DNA from: Rhizopus sp. PT2906
Taxonomy: Eukaryota > Mucoromycota > Mucoromycetes > Mucorales > Rhizopodaceae
Direction of reading: 5' to 3'
Length of the DNA stretch: 64,000 bases
NCBI GenBank assembly: GCA_025529335.1
Contig: JAMYHX010000001.1
Location: 248,001-312,000 of the forward strand
Below the pieces are notes generated by a model. It worked only from the letters and a program-made list of their open reading frames with translations. It had not been told where the DNA came from and searched no databases. Position 1 is the first letter of the stretch, and each line of letters begins with the position of its first letter. Of the stretch, positions 1-11,635 are shown in pieces. Position numbers and translations under genes: made by a program.

Positions 1-146
1 TTTTTGCATCCTACATTGATCCAATTACCAAATATATACATTTTACGCCATGGATAGTAGTAGTTTGAGATCATTAGGGAAAAAAAAGAGTTTAATTAAT
101 ATAAATACGTATAAATGATGGATGTGAATTAAAGTGTACAAAATAT

Positions 147-3100
147 CTATGATTGTTTCTTGCTTCGGACATGATTCATCAAGTAATGATAGACTAATCG
201 ACCATGATGTGAGTCTCTAAAATGAATAATCAAGAACCATGCGATGAGATGGTTTGCTAAAAAGTAAATCCAATGGGTATACTTGATACCAAATAAAAAG
301 GCATATATCACAATATAATACATGAATAAATATGTAATAACACTCGAGAATCTACGAAATGGTTTAGCTTTTATAAATATACATATTTATATATTTACCT
401 ATTGTTTTGACGAGGCAACATCTTTCGATGGCTTGTAAGAAGTTCAGTGTAGATCATGATGGGTGCAATGGCCAAAATACTATGATCTGATGAGAATGGC
501 ACAAACCAATGAACAGAGATATTACGGATCCAGACGAGAAGAATAGGTAGATTAAAGGGCAATAGAGTAAACAAGAGGAGCAACAGAGAGAACATAAAAT
601 GATATCGATTTGCTTTTCTTATATCTCCCATGTGCATCTAAATGACGGCATAATTAATACATGCAAAGATTTTCTACCATTTTTTTTTTACCTTGCACTG
701 TATCAAGGATCGAACACATCCAACAATATGAACAAGAAAAGCAACCACAAAAACAAATTGATAGGGTATACACGTCGCTACCAACATAAACAGAACCACC
801 GTCGTCGCCACCCTTCGTTGAATTTGTTGGTATCTAGTCTCTTGAGAGCGAGGATATGGCCATAGGTTATGGATAGAGCAGCAAATAGACAAGCTGGCCG
901 CAAGCTTGAGTAAATTTTCAACCATGAGCCAGAGTAAATTGACAACGCCGACACTAACAACCAGACCAATGAACGGTATCCACCAAAAGAAAGGATCTGT
1001 ATTACCCGTGAGTATGTCCTGCCAGGATATCCGATCAAGAGGCCACATCGTGTCCAAACGAGATGGTAATAAGGCAGTTGAGCTACACTGAGCTATACTA
1101 CAGATCGTCACACCCAACATGACCATGGGTAGTGACCGTTGAAGACAAAAGGAAAGCCCCTGTCCAAAGCTTGGATAGATACCGGTGTTATTATAGCATT
1201 GGATCTGTGAAGCAAAGACAAGCATGACGACAATAAATGAGAATGTAGCGAGCATGATACCATTTCGAAAGCCCAGACGACCTGCACTGCCGTACCAGTC
1301 AATGCTCAAGTCAAGCTGTAATGGCTCGGCACAGGTTGGATCCATCCAAATTTGAAATGACAGTCCGTCTTGATCTACGCTTTCGGGCCTGTTCATGATG
1401 GAAGCAAAAGCTGTACGGCCATGAATAGCAACCTCTGCCGCATCTCGGTTATCGTCTGCTAGATTCACATAAAATTTGGATTCGTGCATGGTTGAAATCG
1501 ACTGACGAAGAAAAGGAGCGAAATGAGATAACTGACAGTTGGGCCGTGATACCTTGAGGTGATAGGCTAATATGGGACTTTCAATCGAGGGTATACGGAT
1601 CGACGTCAACAGGCTGCTACCCGTCTTGACGTGAACACCTCCTAATGCGATGGCTATTATCTGGTGTGTTAATGATTTACTATAAAATAGAATTCAACTT
1701 ACAAAGCATTGACTGGTGTATCACTTGACTATTCATTCGTGTATTCAATGGCTCGACAATCAAAAAGTTGCTCTTTATTTCTGTCGTGCCTTTGTCCAAA
1801 ATACCCAAGTGGCTAAAGCTTTTCATGTCGCTAAAATTGATGCTAGCAAATGAGAATGTGCGCCCAGAAAAAGGGTGTACATCTTTTTCGGTCGATGCAG
1901 GTACAGGTATAGCAATAGCATTGATATCGCGACAGATGATGTATCCATCGCTACTTAAAGCTGAGCACAGTAGGATTTCAAATCTTCCTGGTGTGGGGTC
2001 ATCGGTAAGAATAGCAAAGGCATCTGCGTTCGACACTGTAGGTAACAAAACAATATCGGCTATACGCTCATGTTCAATCGTAATCCTATCACCAGGAGAT
2101 AAAGACAAGACGTCGGTTTCAGCTGAATGAAAGATGCTGTGATTACCTAAAAAAGTAAAACATGTCAAAGCATGGTTTAAAGAAAAAAGGCACAGGATCA
2201 ACAAACCTAATGGAAGATCGCCCACTCTGTCTTCTGGACTTCCAAGAAAAGCTTGTCTTAAAGCACGCATACGGTCTTCTAGTGGTTTGGTCTGCGGTGC
2301 TCGTCTGATGTCAGTTATATCCAAAAGCGCCTTTGAGATAACCTTGACAAGTTGATTACAGGTCAAGATGGATACGTGGTCTGCTGCTGTCCAAACATTT
2401 GGTACTGCTGTTGAGAACACAGTGAAGCCGTGTGTGGCAGGTATGATGGACTCAATGTTGGTCGAGTCTGAACAGACGGTATTGTCAAGGGTACCACCGG
2501 CAATGGACACAATGGCCACATCTTTTAATACACTTGATATTTTCTCCTGCCAAAAACGATGGATGTCATCATACAGTTGTGAAATCTTCCAGTCAAAAGG
2601 AGCCGGTGGTAGCATATGCGGTGTAGACATGGTAATGACAGTGTTGATTGTCCCATGTTGATAGTTATACATGGTAAACATGGTACGAGCCACGATACCA
2701 CCCATAGAATGACCGAGGATGATAACAGAGGTAGGATCAGGTAAGGAAGAGGATGCGTATGTTTTGCGTGCTTGTGTATATAATTTGAGGATATAGCTGA
2801 TAGCATCATTCAGATACTCTGCTTGTTCTAGTATAGATTGACCATGAAGGGCGGAAAATTCTTCATTAAAATCAACTGAGGGGCAAAACAGATGAATATA
2901 AAGCAGGATTCTTTTTTTCTTTTTCTTTTTTCTTTTTACCAGTAAAGAAGTCCAAGTTTCTCACCCCCTGCTGCCATTTGATTGTATCTTTTTCATAGTG
3001 TGTATAATAGTAATAGGCTGCCTCTGCTGCTAATGAACGCACTTGTCTAAAACTACCTGCATGACCAGGAATAAATAGGACAGGCACACCTGTTGGCTTA

Positions 3101-3558
3101 AAACATATGAATTAATACCATTTCTCTCTCTCTCTCTCTCTCTCGAAAACAATTCTTACTTGATCTGTCAAATCAACACCTTTCTCCCGATAGAGATATA
3201 AGCTGTATTTCCCAGCAAATCGAGTCATTTCACTATCAAACTCTGTCTGTTTGATATACTGTGGCCGCATGTAACTTTCTCGACATCCCGAAACATCTCG
3301 TTGATGATGTAGAAATGAATCCAAGATGATTCCAATAGACATGATTGAGAAAAGGGTAAGCAAGAGTATGTACACTTTACTGTTCCCCTCAAGTCGATAC
3401 AGTCTAGGTAGTGGAATAGATCTTATTCTTGGTGAAGATGGAGGAGAAGGTGAACTACCTGGTGATGACATTCGACTGCTGGTCTTTTCATGAATGTTAT
3501 TACTGATAATCCTTGGAACCAGTTGCTGCTTAACCTGTTCTTCCTCTTCTTCTGTCAT
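147..3558 (-). CDS. BST1: GPI inositol-deacylase (BST1/PGAP1 family)
   Basis: ER membrane enzyme that removes the acyl chain from the inositol of GPI anchors so that GPI proteins can leave the ER. Seven exons join in one frame (3160-3558, 2940-3096, 2207-2875, 1703-2146, 692-1653, 399-637, 147-351) and give 1024 residues, close to the yeast family member. Seen: a cytosolic N-terminus, one membrane segment near residue 55, the alpha/beta-hydrolase start 'PVLFIPGHAGS', and the lipase motif 'GHSMGG' holding the catalytic Ser. The C-terminal third has several hydrophobic segments, and the last short exon adds more. The first ATG of the frame was used as start. A GA dinucleotide run lies in intron 1. 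The family is clear; the C-terminal exon boundaries are inferred from splice signals and phase. Confidence 0.93.
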
Positions 3559-4110
3559 TCATTAAAAACAAAGGAACAACAACAACCAAAAAAAAAAAAA
3601 AAAGAAAGATTTAAACGTCACTTTATAAACACAGTGACACAATAGGGAAAAGAGGGGGAAAAGAAAGGCCAAGAGTGTTAGAAGGATTTCATTAAATCTC
3701 CTAGTCTTTGCCATTGCTTTATTTCTTCTATGATCCATTGATGACAGAGATTGACTTAAAGAAAGAGAAGAATATATGTAACTTATACATGTATTCAGGC
3801 TATTTTAATTACCCCTTAATTCATGGTATTTATCCAACCAATAGTCTTGAGTAAAAGAAAAGCGCTGAATTCCTATTTGTTGTTCAAGCATAGTCGAATC
3901 TACGTGTCTATTCAATAACGATGAGTGTGACGCCATGTATAAATATATACATATGTATACGTATGCATCATGCGTACAACATTGGGAAAAAGGAAAAAGG
4001 AAAAAGAGGGAAAAAAGGGTGTGAAAGTAAGTTTTTTTTTAAAAAAAAAAGTTGTAAACAAGCAACATTAGTGTATGTGAAAACTATAAATTGACGCTCA
4101 TTACTTTCCC

Positions 4111-4141
<31 letters not shown>

Positions 4142-4154
4142 ATAAACTTTGATC
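3559..4154. other. Divergent intergenic region BST1 / NDUFA4-like
   Basis: Shared upstream region of the divergent BST1 and MLRQ-subunit genes. It is AT-rich, with an A tract near 3589-3603 and CTTT repeats at 4111-4140 just before the downstream ATG, typical of a fungal pyrimidine-rich leader. No further gene is seen. Confidence 0.6.
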
Positions 4155-4515
4155 ATGGCTTTTGGTGCATTCGTTCGTGCAAATCCTGCTTTAGCTCCTC
4201 TTTTCTTATTTGCTGGCGGTGGTTGTGCTGCTGCTGTTACATATCCACGTAATGTAAATTACTTTCGAACCTCGCTTTCTCTAACACACGTTTTAAATGC
4301 TAGTATACTTGCTCAGAACTCATCCTGAAATTCAAATTGACAAAAAGAATAACCCATATCCTTGGCAGCACGTTCAGCAGCATCAGCATATCAAGGTATA
4401 GAGAAAATAAAAAGCAAAAGAAATTTAAATGCTGACCTTTTCCTTCTCTTAGTTTATCAACACGTATCCCGAGTTTTACGAGAAGCGCAAGAGCCTCAAA
4501 ACTCCAAGTTATTAA
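4155..4515 (+). CDS. NADH-ubiquinone reductase MLRQ subunit / NDUFA4-like
   Basis: Small single-span inner-membrane mitochondrial protein of the B12D/MLRQ family; in animals NDUFA4 is a cytochrome c oxidase-associated subunit. Three exons (4155-4248, 4304-4395, 4453-4515) sum to 249 nt and give 82 residues, nearly the 81 of human NDUFA4. Seen: the hydrophobic segment 'LAPLFLFAGGGCAAAVTYPL', then 'LYLLRTHPE' and 'NNPYPWQ', matching the family's LYLLR and NNPEPW signatures, and a basic C-terminus. Exon 1 ends in phase 1 and is completed by exon 2 at TAG|TA. Whether it serves complex I or IV here cannot be read from sequence. Confidence 0.9.
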
Positions 4516-5180
4516 ATAAATAACAAGATACCTTTTCCTTTAAAAAAATTGCTTTTCTTTTTTTTTTTTTTCTTTGTTTCCTTTTCTTGGGAAAGATAAA
4601 AGAATGCTTATGGGAATATTTTATGAAATAACGGGCATAAACATGTCTAAATAGAGTAAAGCCCTGTTACAAATTTAAAAGTGCCTGATGGAAAAAAAGA
4701 ATGAAGTATATACACATTAATTTATGCGTTCGTCGGCATTACATTTGAATTATCTTCTTGATAGTCCACAAAAGTAAACTCGCTTTCCTTTTCTTTTCAT
4801 ACAAGTGCTCTATGCACACACAAAAGCTCTCTTTAAAGACCTGTTTAAACTACAACTAACTGAGGCAAATGTAGTTTTGGGCAGCATTACAATAAGAGCT
4901 CATGAAAAGGCTATTTTAATTATGTTTTGTGATTATTATCCAATTAATGACTGTATAGTTGACATTGAGAAGTAAGAAGTAGTCCAATATTTCGAAGATT
5001 TATAGAGATATATCATATGAACGGTAAAGCACACTTGTTTCACAAACATTTTTTGGATTATGCCGCAAATTATGTCCGGTCCGGAGCGAAATCTTCTCTT
5101 TGAGGCACACTTGGAGATGTCTATTTGAGTTTCCATCCATCCAACAAAGATTCTTTCTCTTTCATCCATCTTTTATAATT
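4516..5180. other. Intergenic, upstream of RPS14
   Basis: AT-rich 665-base gap holding the 3' region of the MLRQ gene (T-rich near 4558-4572) and the promoter of RPS14. I see no gene here; a 77-codon minus-strand frame at 4936-5169 has no family signature. Confidence 0.5.
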
Positions 5181-5849
5181 ATGGTAAATAGAGAGTTCAC
5201 CATCCATTTTAGACAACATACTTATTCATGTTGAATCATCATAGTCTAAGAAGGCCGCTCCCAAGGTTGTTGAAAAGGTCACTCTCGGCCCTCAAGTTCG
5301 TGAAGGTGAACTCGTCTTTGGTGTTGCTCACATCTTTGCCTCCTTCAACGATACCTTTGTTCATGTTACTGATCTTTCTGGTCGTGAAACCATTTCTCGT
5401 ATTACTGGTAAGTTGATATAATCATAGAATATAAAAAGGATACGCCACTTGCTTCCTGAAGCAAGTCGAGCGGCATGTGTTGTGGGCCTGTAGGAAGGCC
5501 CCACTCTATGCACATCCCCCTCCTGTGTACCTTTATGTGTGTATGCTTATGGTTTATGTCTATAGGTGGTATGCAAGTAAAGGCTGATCGTGATGAATCT
5601 TCACCTTACGCCGCCATGTTGGCCGCTCAACAAGTTGCTGCCAAGTGTAAGGAGCTTGGTATCAATGCTCTCCACATTAAGCTCAGAGCTACCGGTGGTA
5701 CTGGTACCAAAACCCCTGGTCCCGGTGGTCAAGCCGCTCTTCGTGCTCTTGCCCGTGCTGGCATGAGAATTGGCCGTATTGAAGATGTCACCCCTATTCC
5801 TACTGACTCTACTCGTAGAAAGGGTGGTCGCCGTGGTCGTCGTTTGTAA
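5181..5849 (+). CDS. RPS14: 40S ribosomal protein S14 (uS11)
   Basis: Small-subunit platform protein. Three exons: 5181-5183 (only the ATG), 5245-5407 and 5566-5849, together 450 nt and 149 residues, as expected for eukaryotic uS11. Seen: 'FASFNDTFVHVTDLSGRET', 'GGMQVKADRDESSPYAAM', 'RATGGTGTKTPGPGGQAALR' and the basic tail 'RRKGGRRGRRL'. Intron 1 follows the start codon directly, so the protein begins M-SKKA only after splicing. Intron 2 contains two strong hairpins. Yeast RPS14B limits its own expression through an RNA structure in its pre-mRNA, so an intronic autoregulatory element is possible here; that is inference. Codon use is biased towards C/T-ending codons, as in the eIF5A gene. Confidence 0.97.
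5441..5515 (+). promoter_or_regulatory. Tandem hairpins in RPS14 intron 2
   Basis: Hairpin 1 has a perfect 8-bp stem, ACTTGCTT (5447-5454) with AAGCAAGT (5459-5466), and a 4-nt loop. Hairpin 2 pairs ATGTG (5475-5479) with CACAT (5511-5515), enclosing GTGGGCCT (5482-5489) with AGGCC-CCAC (5496-5504). This segment is more GC-rich than neighbouring introns. It could be an autoregulatory structure or an intronic small RNA. Confidence 0.45.
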
Positions 5850-6868
5850 ACATTATTGTTTATATGTAAGAATAATAATTTTATAAATATCACTTTTTCT
5901 GTAATATTTTATACCTCTTTTAATCCGTAAATAATATTTTATTAAATGGCATTTTTGACATGTTTATTGGTCACACCAAGGCTTACAATGCTTTTTTCCT
6001 ACTAGTAGTCATGAGTTCCAAAGCACTATAATTACTCCTACATGTACAATAAAGGGAAAAAAAAAGGGAGAGAAAGACGCAAGAAAGAGTATGTTGCAAC
6101 TAGAAGACTAATGTACTATTTGTTTTGTACTTGGTAAGGCGTTAAGGAATGCACTGCCGTTATGAACAGAGCATTTAATCCAGGAGCACCATTAGTCTTT
6201 TGAAGAGAGGGAAGGCTTTCATTGTCATATTTTGGCTGTACACAAAGATACCATATTAGGATTTTGCAAAGAGGATCAATACTGATGGTTCCTATGTTAT
6301 TCTAGTGAAGAAAGTAAATTAAACATTCATCAAATAATATCCAAAGAAGCAAAACTAGACGAAATAAACCTAACTTTAAGCGTGCCTCAGCCCACAGTAA
6401 AGAATGATTTATTACTGCAGAGGGCTAGACCAGCAAAGGAGCGAAGAAAGCACGATTTCTTTCCATACGATCACCTGTCATTTGTTTACAGCCATCTCTT
6501 TGGGTAAAAGATCAAACACTCTTTCAAGTGAACACATTTGCTGCAAGAAGCCGAGACACCAATGCTTTAATTAATATTATGAAGTGGATTATAAAAGATG
6601 TTTCAAGGCGAGGACCACCCTTTGTTCTCAAAAGCCATAAAGAAAGAAGACGCTTTAAATAAACTATGCACTCTTTCGACACTATTTAGAAAGTTGATGT
6701 CGGACTTCCCCCCTGTGTGGTGAGCGGACCTCGGATACTCTTTTTCGGGTATTTAGAATTTATTCTCTAATGGCTGTTAAATAAAGATAGACATTTCTTT
6801 TTACGGGCTTTTTTTTGTTTATTCTCTTTCTATCTTTTTTATCAACTCACGCAAAAGAAAAAGTTCAT
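5850..6868. other. Intergenic, RPS14 3' side to MYST 5' side
   Basis: One-kilobase gap. It holds the RPS14 3' UTR, a transposon-derived stretch at 6121-6228 (listed separately) and the AT- and T-rich leader of the MYST gene. Nothing recognisable is seen between 6238 and 6800. Confidence 0.5.
6121..6228 (-). mobile_element. Solo 3' end of a Fanzor-type element
   Basis: The reverse complement matches 45268-45385, the tail and downstream flank of the Fanzor remnant at 45 kb. Both share the coding tail (MTMK-FP) and, after the stop position of the other copy, an almost identical run (CATAACGGCA then TGCATTCCTTAACGCC). The copy here lacks about 9 nt and the remaining upstream coding sequence. It is a short decayed fragment in opposite orientation, 39 kb away. 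Confidence 0.7.
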
Positions 6869-8396
6869 ATGCCAAAGCAATCAGCAAAAAGACGTACGTC
6901 AGCACATTATGATTATCCCAAATATTTAAGCATCGAAACACTTCATTCTGCTCATCGAAGCAAAGATGCCAAACATACAAGAGGAATTCCGACAACACAG
7001 AGCATACATCGCTATGAGCGTGCAAAAATAGTAGGTGTTAATATAAAAAGATAATATGTATTTCTTTTTATTGAGACAAAGCCCTCTTTTTATAGCATGA
7101 ACAACCACAGGCGTTGGAGGTAGTTATAGAGCAGGACAAAGACGACAGCAATAACAACAATGCCACTATTTCATCGGACGAATCAAACTCAGACGAGTCA
7201 CCTTCTCCTAACGCCATTCACGATTCAAGCAGTAATTCTAAAAGAAGAGGAAGAAAGAAGCTGTCAACCACGGAAGACAAGAAAGATCGTTTACCCACAA
7301 AATCATTTTTACCTATTCTGTCAAAGCAACATCATGATATTGGACATATAAAAAAAGTTCAAATTGGAAAGTTCTTAATGGACGTTTGGTACGTGGCACC
7401 TTATCCAGAAGAATATAGCCGACTAGAGACATTGTATGTATGCGAGTTTTGTTTAAAGTATATGAAGAGTCGATATATAGCCAAGAGGCACAAGGTGAGA
7501 GAAGACAATGATAGTAGCTTTATATGACGATATAAATCAATGTGTAATAGGTGAAATGTCCTATGAAATATCCACCGGGAAATGAGATATACAGAGATGG
7601 GCAGCTATCGGTGTTTGAAGTGGATGGGAAGAAGAACAAGATGTACTGTCAGAACCTTTGTCTACTGGCCAAGATGTTTTTAGACCATAAAACACTTTAT
7701 TATGATGTAGAACCGTTCTTGTTCTATATACTGACGGAGGCTAACCAGGCAGGATGTCATTTTGTTGGATATTTTTCAAAAGAAAAGAAATCATTGCTCA
7801 ATTATAACTTATCATGCATTATGACATTACCTTCCTATCAAAGAAACGGCTATGGACAATTTTTGATCGACTTTAGCAAGTATATTATATTGTGTAAACA
7901 TGTTCACGTGAAAAAAGGCTAACTGGCCTATAGGCTATCTGTTATCAAAAAGAGAGGGTAAGACGGGGTCACCAGAAAAACCGTTATCAGATTTAGGATT
8001 ATTGAGCTATAGAAAATATTGGATCAACTCGATTAAAAAGTTTTTAAAAGAGCATCCAGCGAGGACGAGTATTGAAGGTAAACATGATAGCTAAATAAAG
8101 GTATTTCTATTAAGACTATAATAGATATTAGTAAAGAGACATGTATTACAGTGAATGATATCATAGCCACCCTTGAATACAACCGTATGCTAAGGAAGAA
8201 TAAACAAGGTCAATATGAGATTATAATGAATGAAAAGAATGATCAGCCTATCAGAAATTATGTTAAAAGTGAATTACTTATTTGGGTGCCTTATTTAGTA
8301 ACCAAACAAGGAGGCGCTGGCACCTTGAAGAAACCACGAGAAAGTAAATTTATCGAATATGGCGTAAGCAAAATGCTAAACCTAAGGAAGGGCTAA
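6869..8396 (+). CDS. MYST-family histone acetyltransferase (MOZ/Sas3-like)
   Basis: Transfers acetyl groups from acetyl-CoA to histone lysines in the nucleus. Five exons (6869-7030, 7111-7494, 7551-7875, 7934-8077, 8125-8396) give 428 residues. Seen: a basic, acidic and Ser-rich N-terminus without chromo or PHD domain; the C2HC zinc finger 'CEFCLKYMKSRYIAKRH' plus C; 'HKTLYYDVEPFLFY'; the active-site Cys in 'NLSCIMTLP'; the acetyl-CoA loop 'QRNGYGQFL'; and 'GSPEKPLSDLGLLSY' with the catalytic Glu. The stretch 'FLIDFSYLLSKREG' resembles MOZ/MORF and Sas3 more than Esa1. Intron 3 (7876-7933) must use a GC donor (GCAAGT) to keep frame. The ATG at 6869 is preferred over an upstream hydrophobic extension from 6815. 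Confidence 0.92.
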
Positions 8397-8712
8397 CTGT
8401 TTTATTATTATGACTAGTTCAACAACAGCAAAATCATTCATTATTATCATTATCTTCTTCTTCATTATCATCTGAATTATCATCATCATCAAATTGAACT
8501 GACTATTTTTTTCTCTCTCCTTTAACTAATATTTACTCTTGTTATATTACAACTTTCCTGTTATTTTATTACAATCATTTACTATTATCACTTATATTAG
8601 GTCCCTTTCTTTTTGTTAACCCCCAAAAAAGTATTTTGCATAATGTGTTCAACTCTTATCACCCCTTTATATACTCTTTTCTTTTCTTTTTCCTTTCTTC
8701 TTAACAATTACA
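8397..8712. other. Intergenic, MYST to Rho GEF
   Basis: Pyrimidine- and AT-rich, with imperfect TTATCAT-type repeats at 8410-8490 and a C/T-rich leader before the GEF ATG. No gene is seen. Confidence 0.5.
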
Positions 8713-9530
8713 ATGGAAGAAAAGGCACTGATTGAAACTCCATTTCATGCAATAAAATCAAAGCTACACAAGGATACATTCACTATTATCGTAAGACTTA
8801 TCTTTGCAATATATCACAACATCAATTAACATTTACTTAGGATAATACATTTCCTAAAAGACACAAGATAACTACTGAAAATAACCATCAACAATCGTGG
8901 TCATCAAGTAATACTCTTTATAAAGATTATGGCACCAACAAAAAGAATCGTACCAGATCAGTTCCTAGCTCATCTTCTTCTCCGTCCTTACCGTTAATTA
9001 AACGATCAACCACAGGTTCAAGCATTTCATCTACGAGTTCTACCATGTCCACTAGCTCTTGGGCTCAATGGTTCTCTACGCCCCCTTCTCTTCCACCTAT
9101 ACCTTCCAAGAAAAAACCTACATCACCTGAAAAACGTGCTCGAGTGATCAAAGAATTGATAGAGACAGAAAAGAGCTATCAGTCAGACATGGAGTTGGTT
9201 CAAGAGATCTACTATGATCACGGACCACTTTCAAAATTAGAAAAGAAACAAGTGTTTGTCAATTTGACTGATATCATCATGTTTGAAAAGGAGTTTACTG
9301 GATCACTCTGTCAAATTGTAGACGATGATAATAACGTGGGTTTACTCTGCCAAATATTTACAAACATGGTAATTTATAATGAGTTTAAGGAGTTGTGTTG
9401 TCAACAATAACCACATTGTTAGATGGACCCAATGGAACGTGTCTATACTGAGTACTGTAAAAGGCATGAAGACGCACTGTGCAAAATACAAGAGCTCAGT
9501 CAGTCAAATGATACTGTTCAAGCTTACTTC

Positions 9531-9587
<57 letters not shown>

Positions 9588-11079
9588 AATGAAATGAAAT
9601 GAAAAGAATGTTCTTTATTAATGTACATCAGTAGAAATGTCAGCAAGATATTCAGGGACGCACAACATGCTGGGATCTACCAAGTCTGTTGATCAAACCG
9701 GTACAACGAGTGCTCAAGTACCCTCTGCTTCTCAGGGAGATACTTCAGCTCACACCAGAGTATGACGTTGATTATGACCAATTGGTAATAGTCACAAGTA
9801 GAATGGAACAAGTAGCTGATCACATCAATGAGATTAAGAAACGAAAAGATATAGTTGAACAACTTTTGGTGAATGATCACAAAAAGAAAGTAAAGACGAA
9901 ACGTTTTAAGCATGTACCTGTGTTAATTTACTTTTAAATACTTAATAGGTAGTGTAAGTCTTTAGTTTTTATATAAAAAACACGTAAATCAACTCTCTGT
10001 CCTTTAGTCATAGTCTAAACAAGAAGTGGACACGAAAGGTGTATTTGAAGAAACAACACAGTGCTGCAGGTACACAGGATGCCTTGTTTGACAATATCTA
10101 TCGACAGTTTGAGAGTCGACAAGAAAGCATAAAGCAGTTTGAGAAGCAAGCACTTGAATGGCTCACCAAGGTCAAAGAAAGTGAACTTGTTCTGAAGGAA
10201 TTATTGTATTCTTTTGATACACAAGACAACATTCTAATTGAGCAACTGTTATCTCAAATAGCACATGATATAGCTTCAACGGTATCTATCCTCTTTTTTT
10301 TTTTTTCTCAATGAATTCGCCAACTAAAGCCATTTTAGGAGACAATGATTCAGATCTCCGTTTGCGACAGGGTTGAATCATTTTTGAAACTCTTCAAGAA
10401 CCCAATGCATGTCATTCAAAAGCGCAACCGGAAATGGATCGATTATGATCGAGCTTGTCATATCTTGTCAAAGGGAGAAGTGCCTGACAAGCAATTACAA
10501 GCAGAAGCCGAGGCCTATGTATCATTAAATGCTCACCTCTTAGATGAACTGCCGATCTTTTTGTCATTGACCTCAAATTATTTCGATATCGTGCTTGATG
10601 AATTTGTCGGCATTCAAGCATTCTACTGGAGACAAAGACAATTTGCTTGGCGACCTCTCCTACAATCGGCGTTTGATATGAAATGGACATCGATCGATTC
10701 GGAGCATACAGCACAGATCAGCCAAGTGCAACGGAAACTCTCTGTTTTATTAAACGATGATGAAGAAGAATACGACGATGAGGGGCCTGTGATGAGCTGG
10801 GTTGATTTTTTACACGAAGCCAAGACAAAGAGTAGTAAAGACGATATACCATATATTCCATCTATACACGATACTCAAAAGGGACTCTTTGATGAGCCTG
10901 TATTTCGATGTACAGTGTTGACTGATTATGAAACCAAAGAAAAGCTTAAAGTACAAAAGGGAGATGTAATACAAGTATGGTTAATCACTTCAGATAAAGA
11001 TGATGAACAGTGGTGGTATGGTAGTATGGACTCACATCAGTATGGTTGGTTTCCTTCTTCTATCTGTAAAAAGCTATAA
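8713..11079 (+). CDS. Rho-family GEF with DH, BAR and SH3 domains
   Basis: Probable activator of Cdc42/Rho GTPases at curved membranes, similar in layout to Tuba/DNMBP and fission-yeast Gef1 (DH-BAR) but with a C-terminal SH3. Exons 8713-8790, 8841-9368, 9423-9533, 9644-9889, 9949-9953, 10008-10281 and 10339-11079 sum to 1983 nt and 660 residues. Seen: Ser-rich N-terminus; DH domain from 'KELIETEKSYQSDMELV' to 'LPSLLIKPVQRVLKYPLLLR'; basic linker; BAR-type helices containing 'FLKLFKNPMHVIQKRNRKWI'; and an SH3 domain ending 'WWYGSMDSHQYGWFPSSI'. The DH-BAR junction keeps frame only with a 5-nt micro-exon (GTAGT). Intron 3 contains a run of 50 adenines. No PH domain is visible. Confidence 0.88.
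9536..9585 (+). repeat. 50-nt poly(A) tract in a GEF intron
   Basis: An uninterrupted run of 50 A directly after the donor GT, followed by GAAAT pentamer repeats. It is by far the longest homopolymer in the window. Length may be uncertain in sequencing. Confidence 0.9.
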
Positions 11080-11635
11080 TACATTATACATATTATCACC
11101 CGTAGTCATAGTAATAATATCTTAATAAACTTTTTATTTTTGTGTGCATTTTTGTGAAGGAGAGAGGAGAGAGGGGCTGAGCTTAGGGACAAACATTGTC
11201 CAATAGAAAAATTTTTTCTCCTTATTTTTATAACAAAAAAAAAAACAGCGGTCACAGATCCACATCAGAATGGTTGAGATTTCTCCTCTTGTCCATTGAG
11301 GCAGAAGAGGACATTTACATGTATACTATTACTTTGCTACCTTTTATACATATTCAATATTTGTAGGTAGAACGAATGAAGCATAGATCAAATAAAGACA
11401 AGTCTATCTTTTACTTTACCAATTAGAATCAGTATCCACATATAGTCTCCGATGCTAGTTAAGAGCCAATGAAAACAGAGGAAAAAAATTTGGGATGGCT
11501 TATTTTTTTTTCTACGCGTTTTAAAACCCATCTTTTTCTCTTCTTCTTTTTTTCTTTCCTTTATATTTATATAATCAACGTAAGTATAAATTAAGAAAAT
11601 ATTTGGTTAAAGCCATTAATAACACATATGACAGC
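11080..11635. other. Intergenic, GEF to eIF5A
   Basis: 556 bases with the GEF terminator region and the eIF5A promoter. The T-rich and C/T-rich stretch at 11500-11575 just before the start is typical for a highly expressed fungal gene. No gene is seen. Confidence 0.5.

Noticed and set aside
5441..5515. H/ACA snoRNA in the RPS14 intron
   Set aside because: Two hairpins are present, but no H box lies between them and no ACA follows at the right distance, so only a structured intron is claimed.
7861..7980. Apparent loss of the MYST catalytic Glu because SYELSK reads SYLLSK
   Set aside because: The catalytic Glu lies in GSPEKPLSD, which is intact; YLLSK is normal for MOZ-type members.
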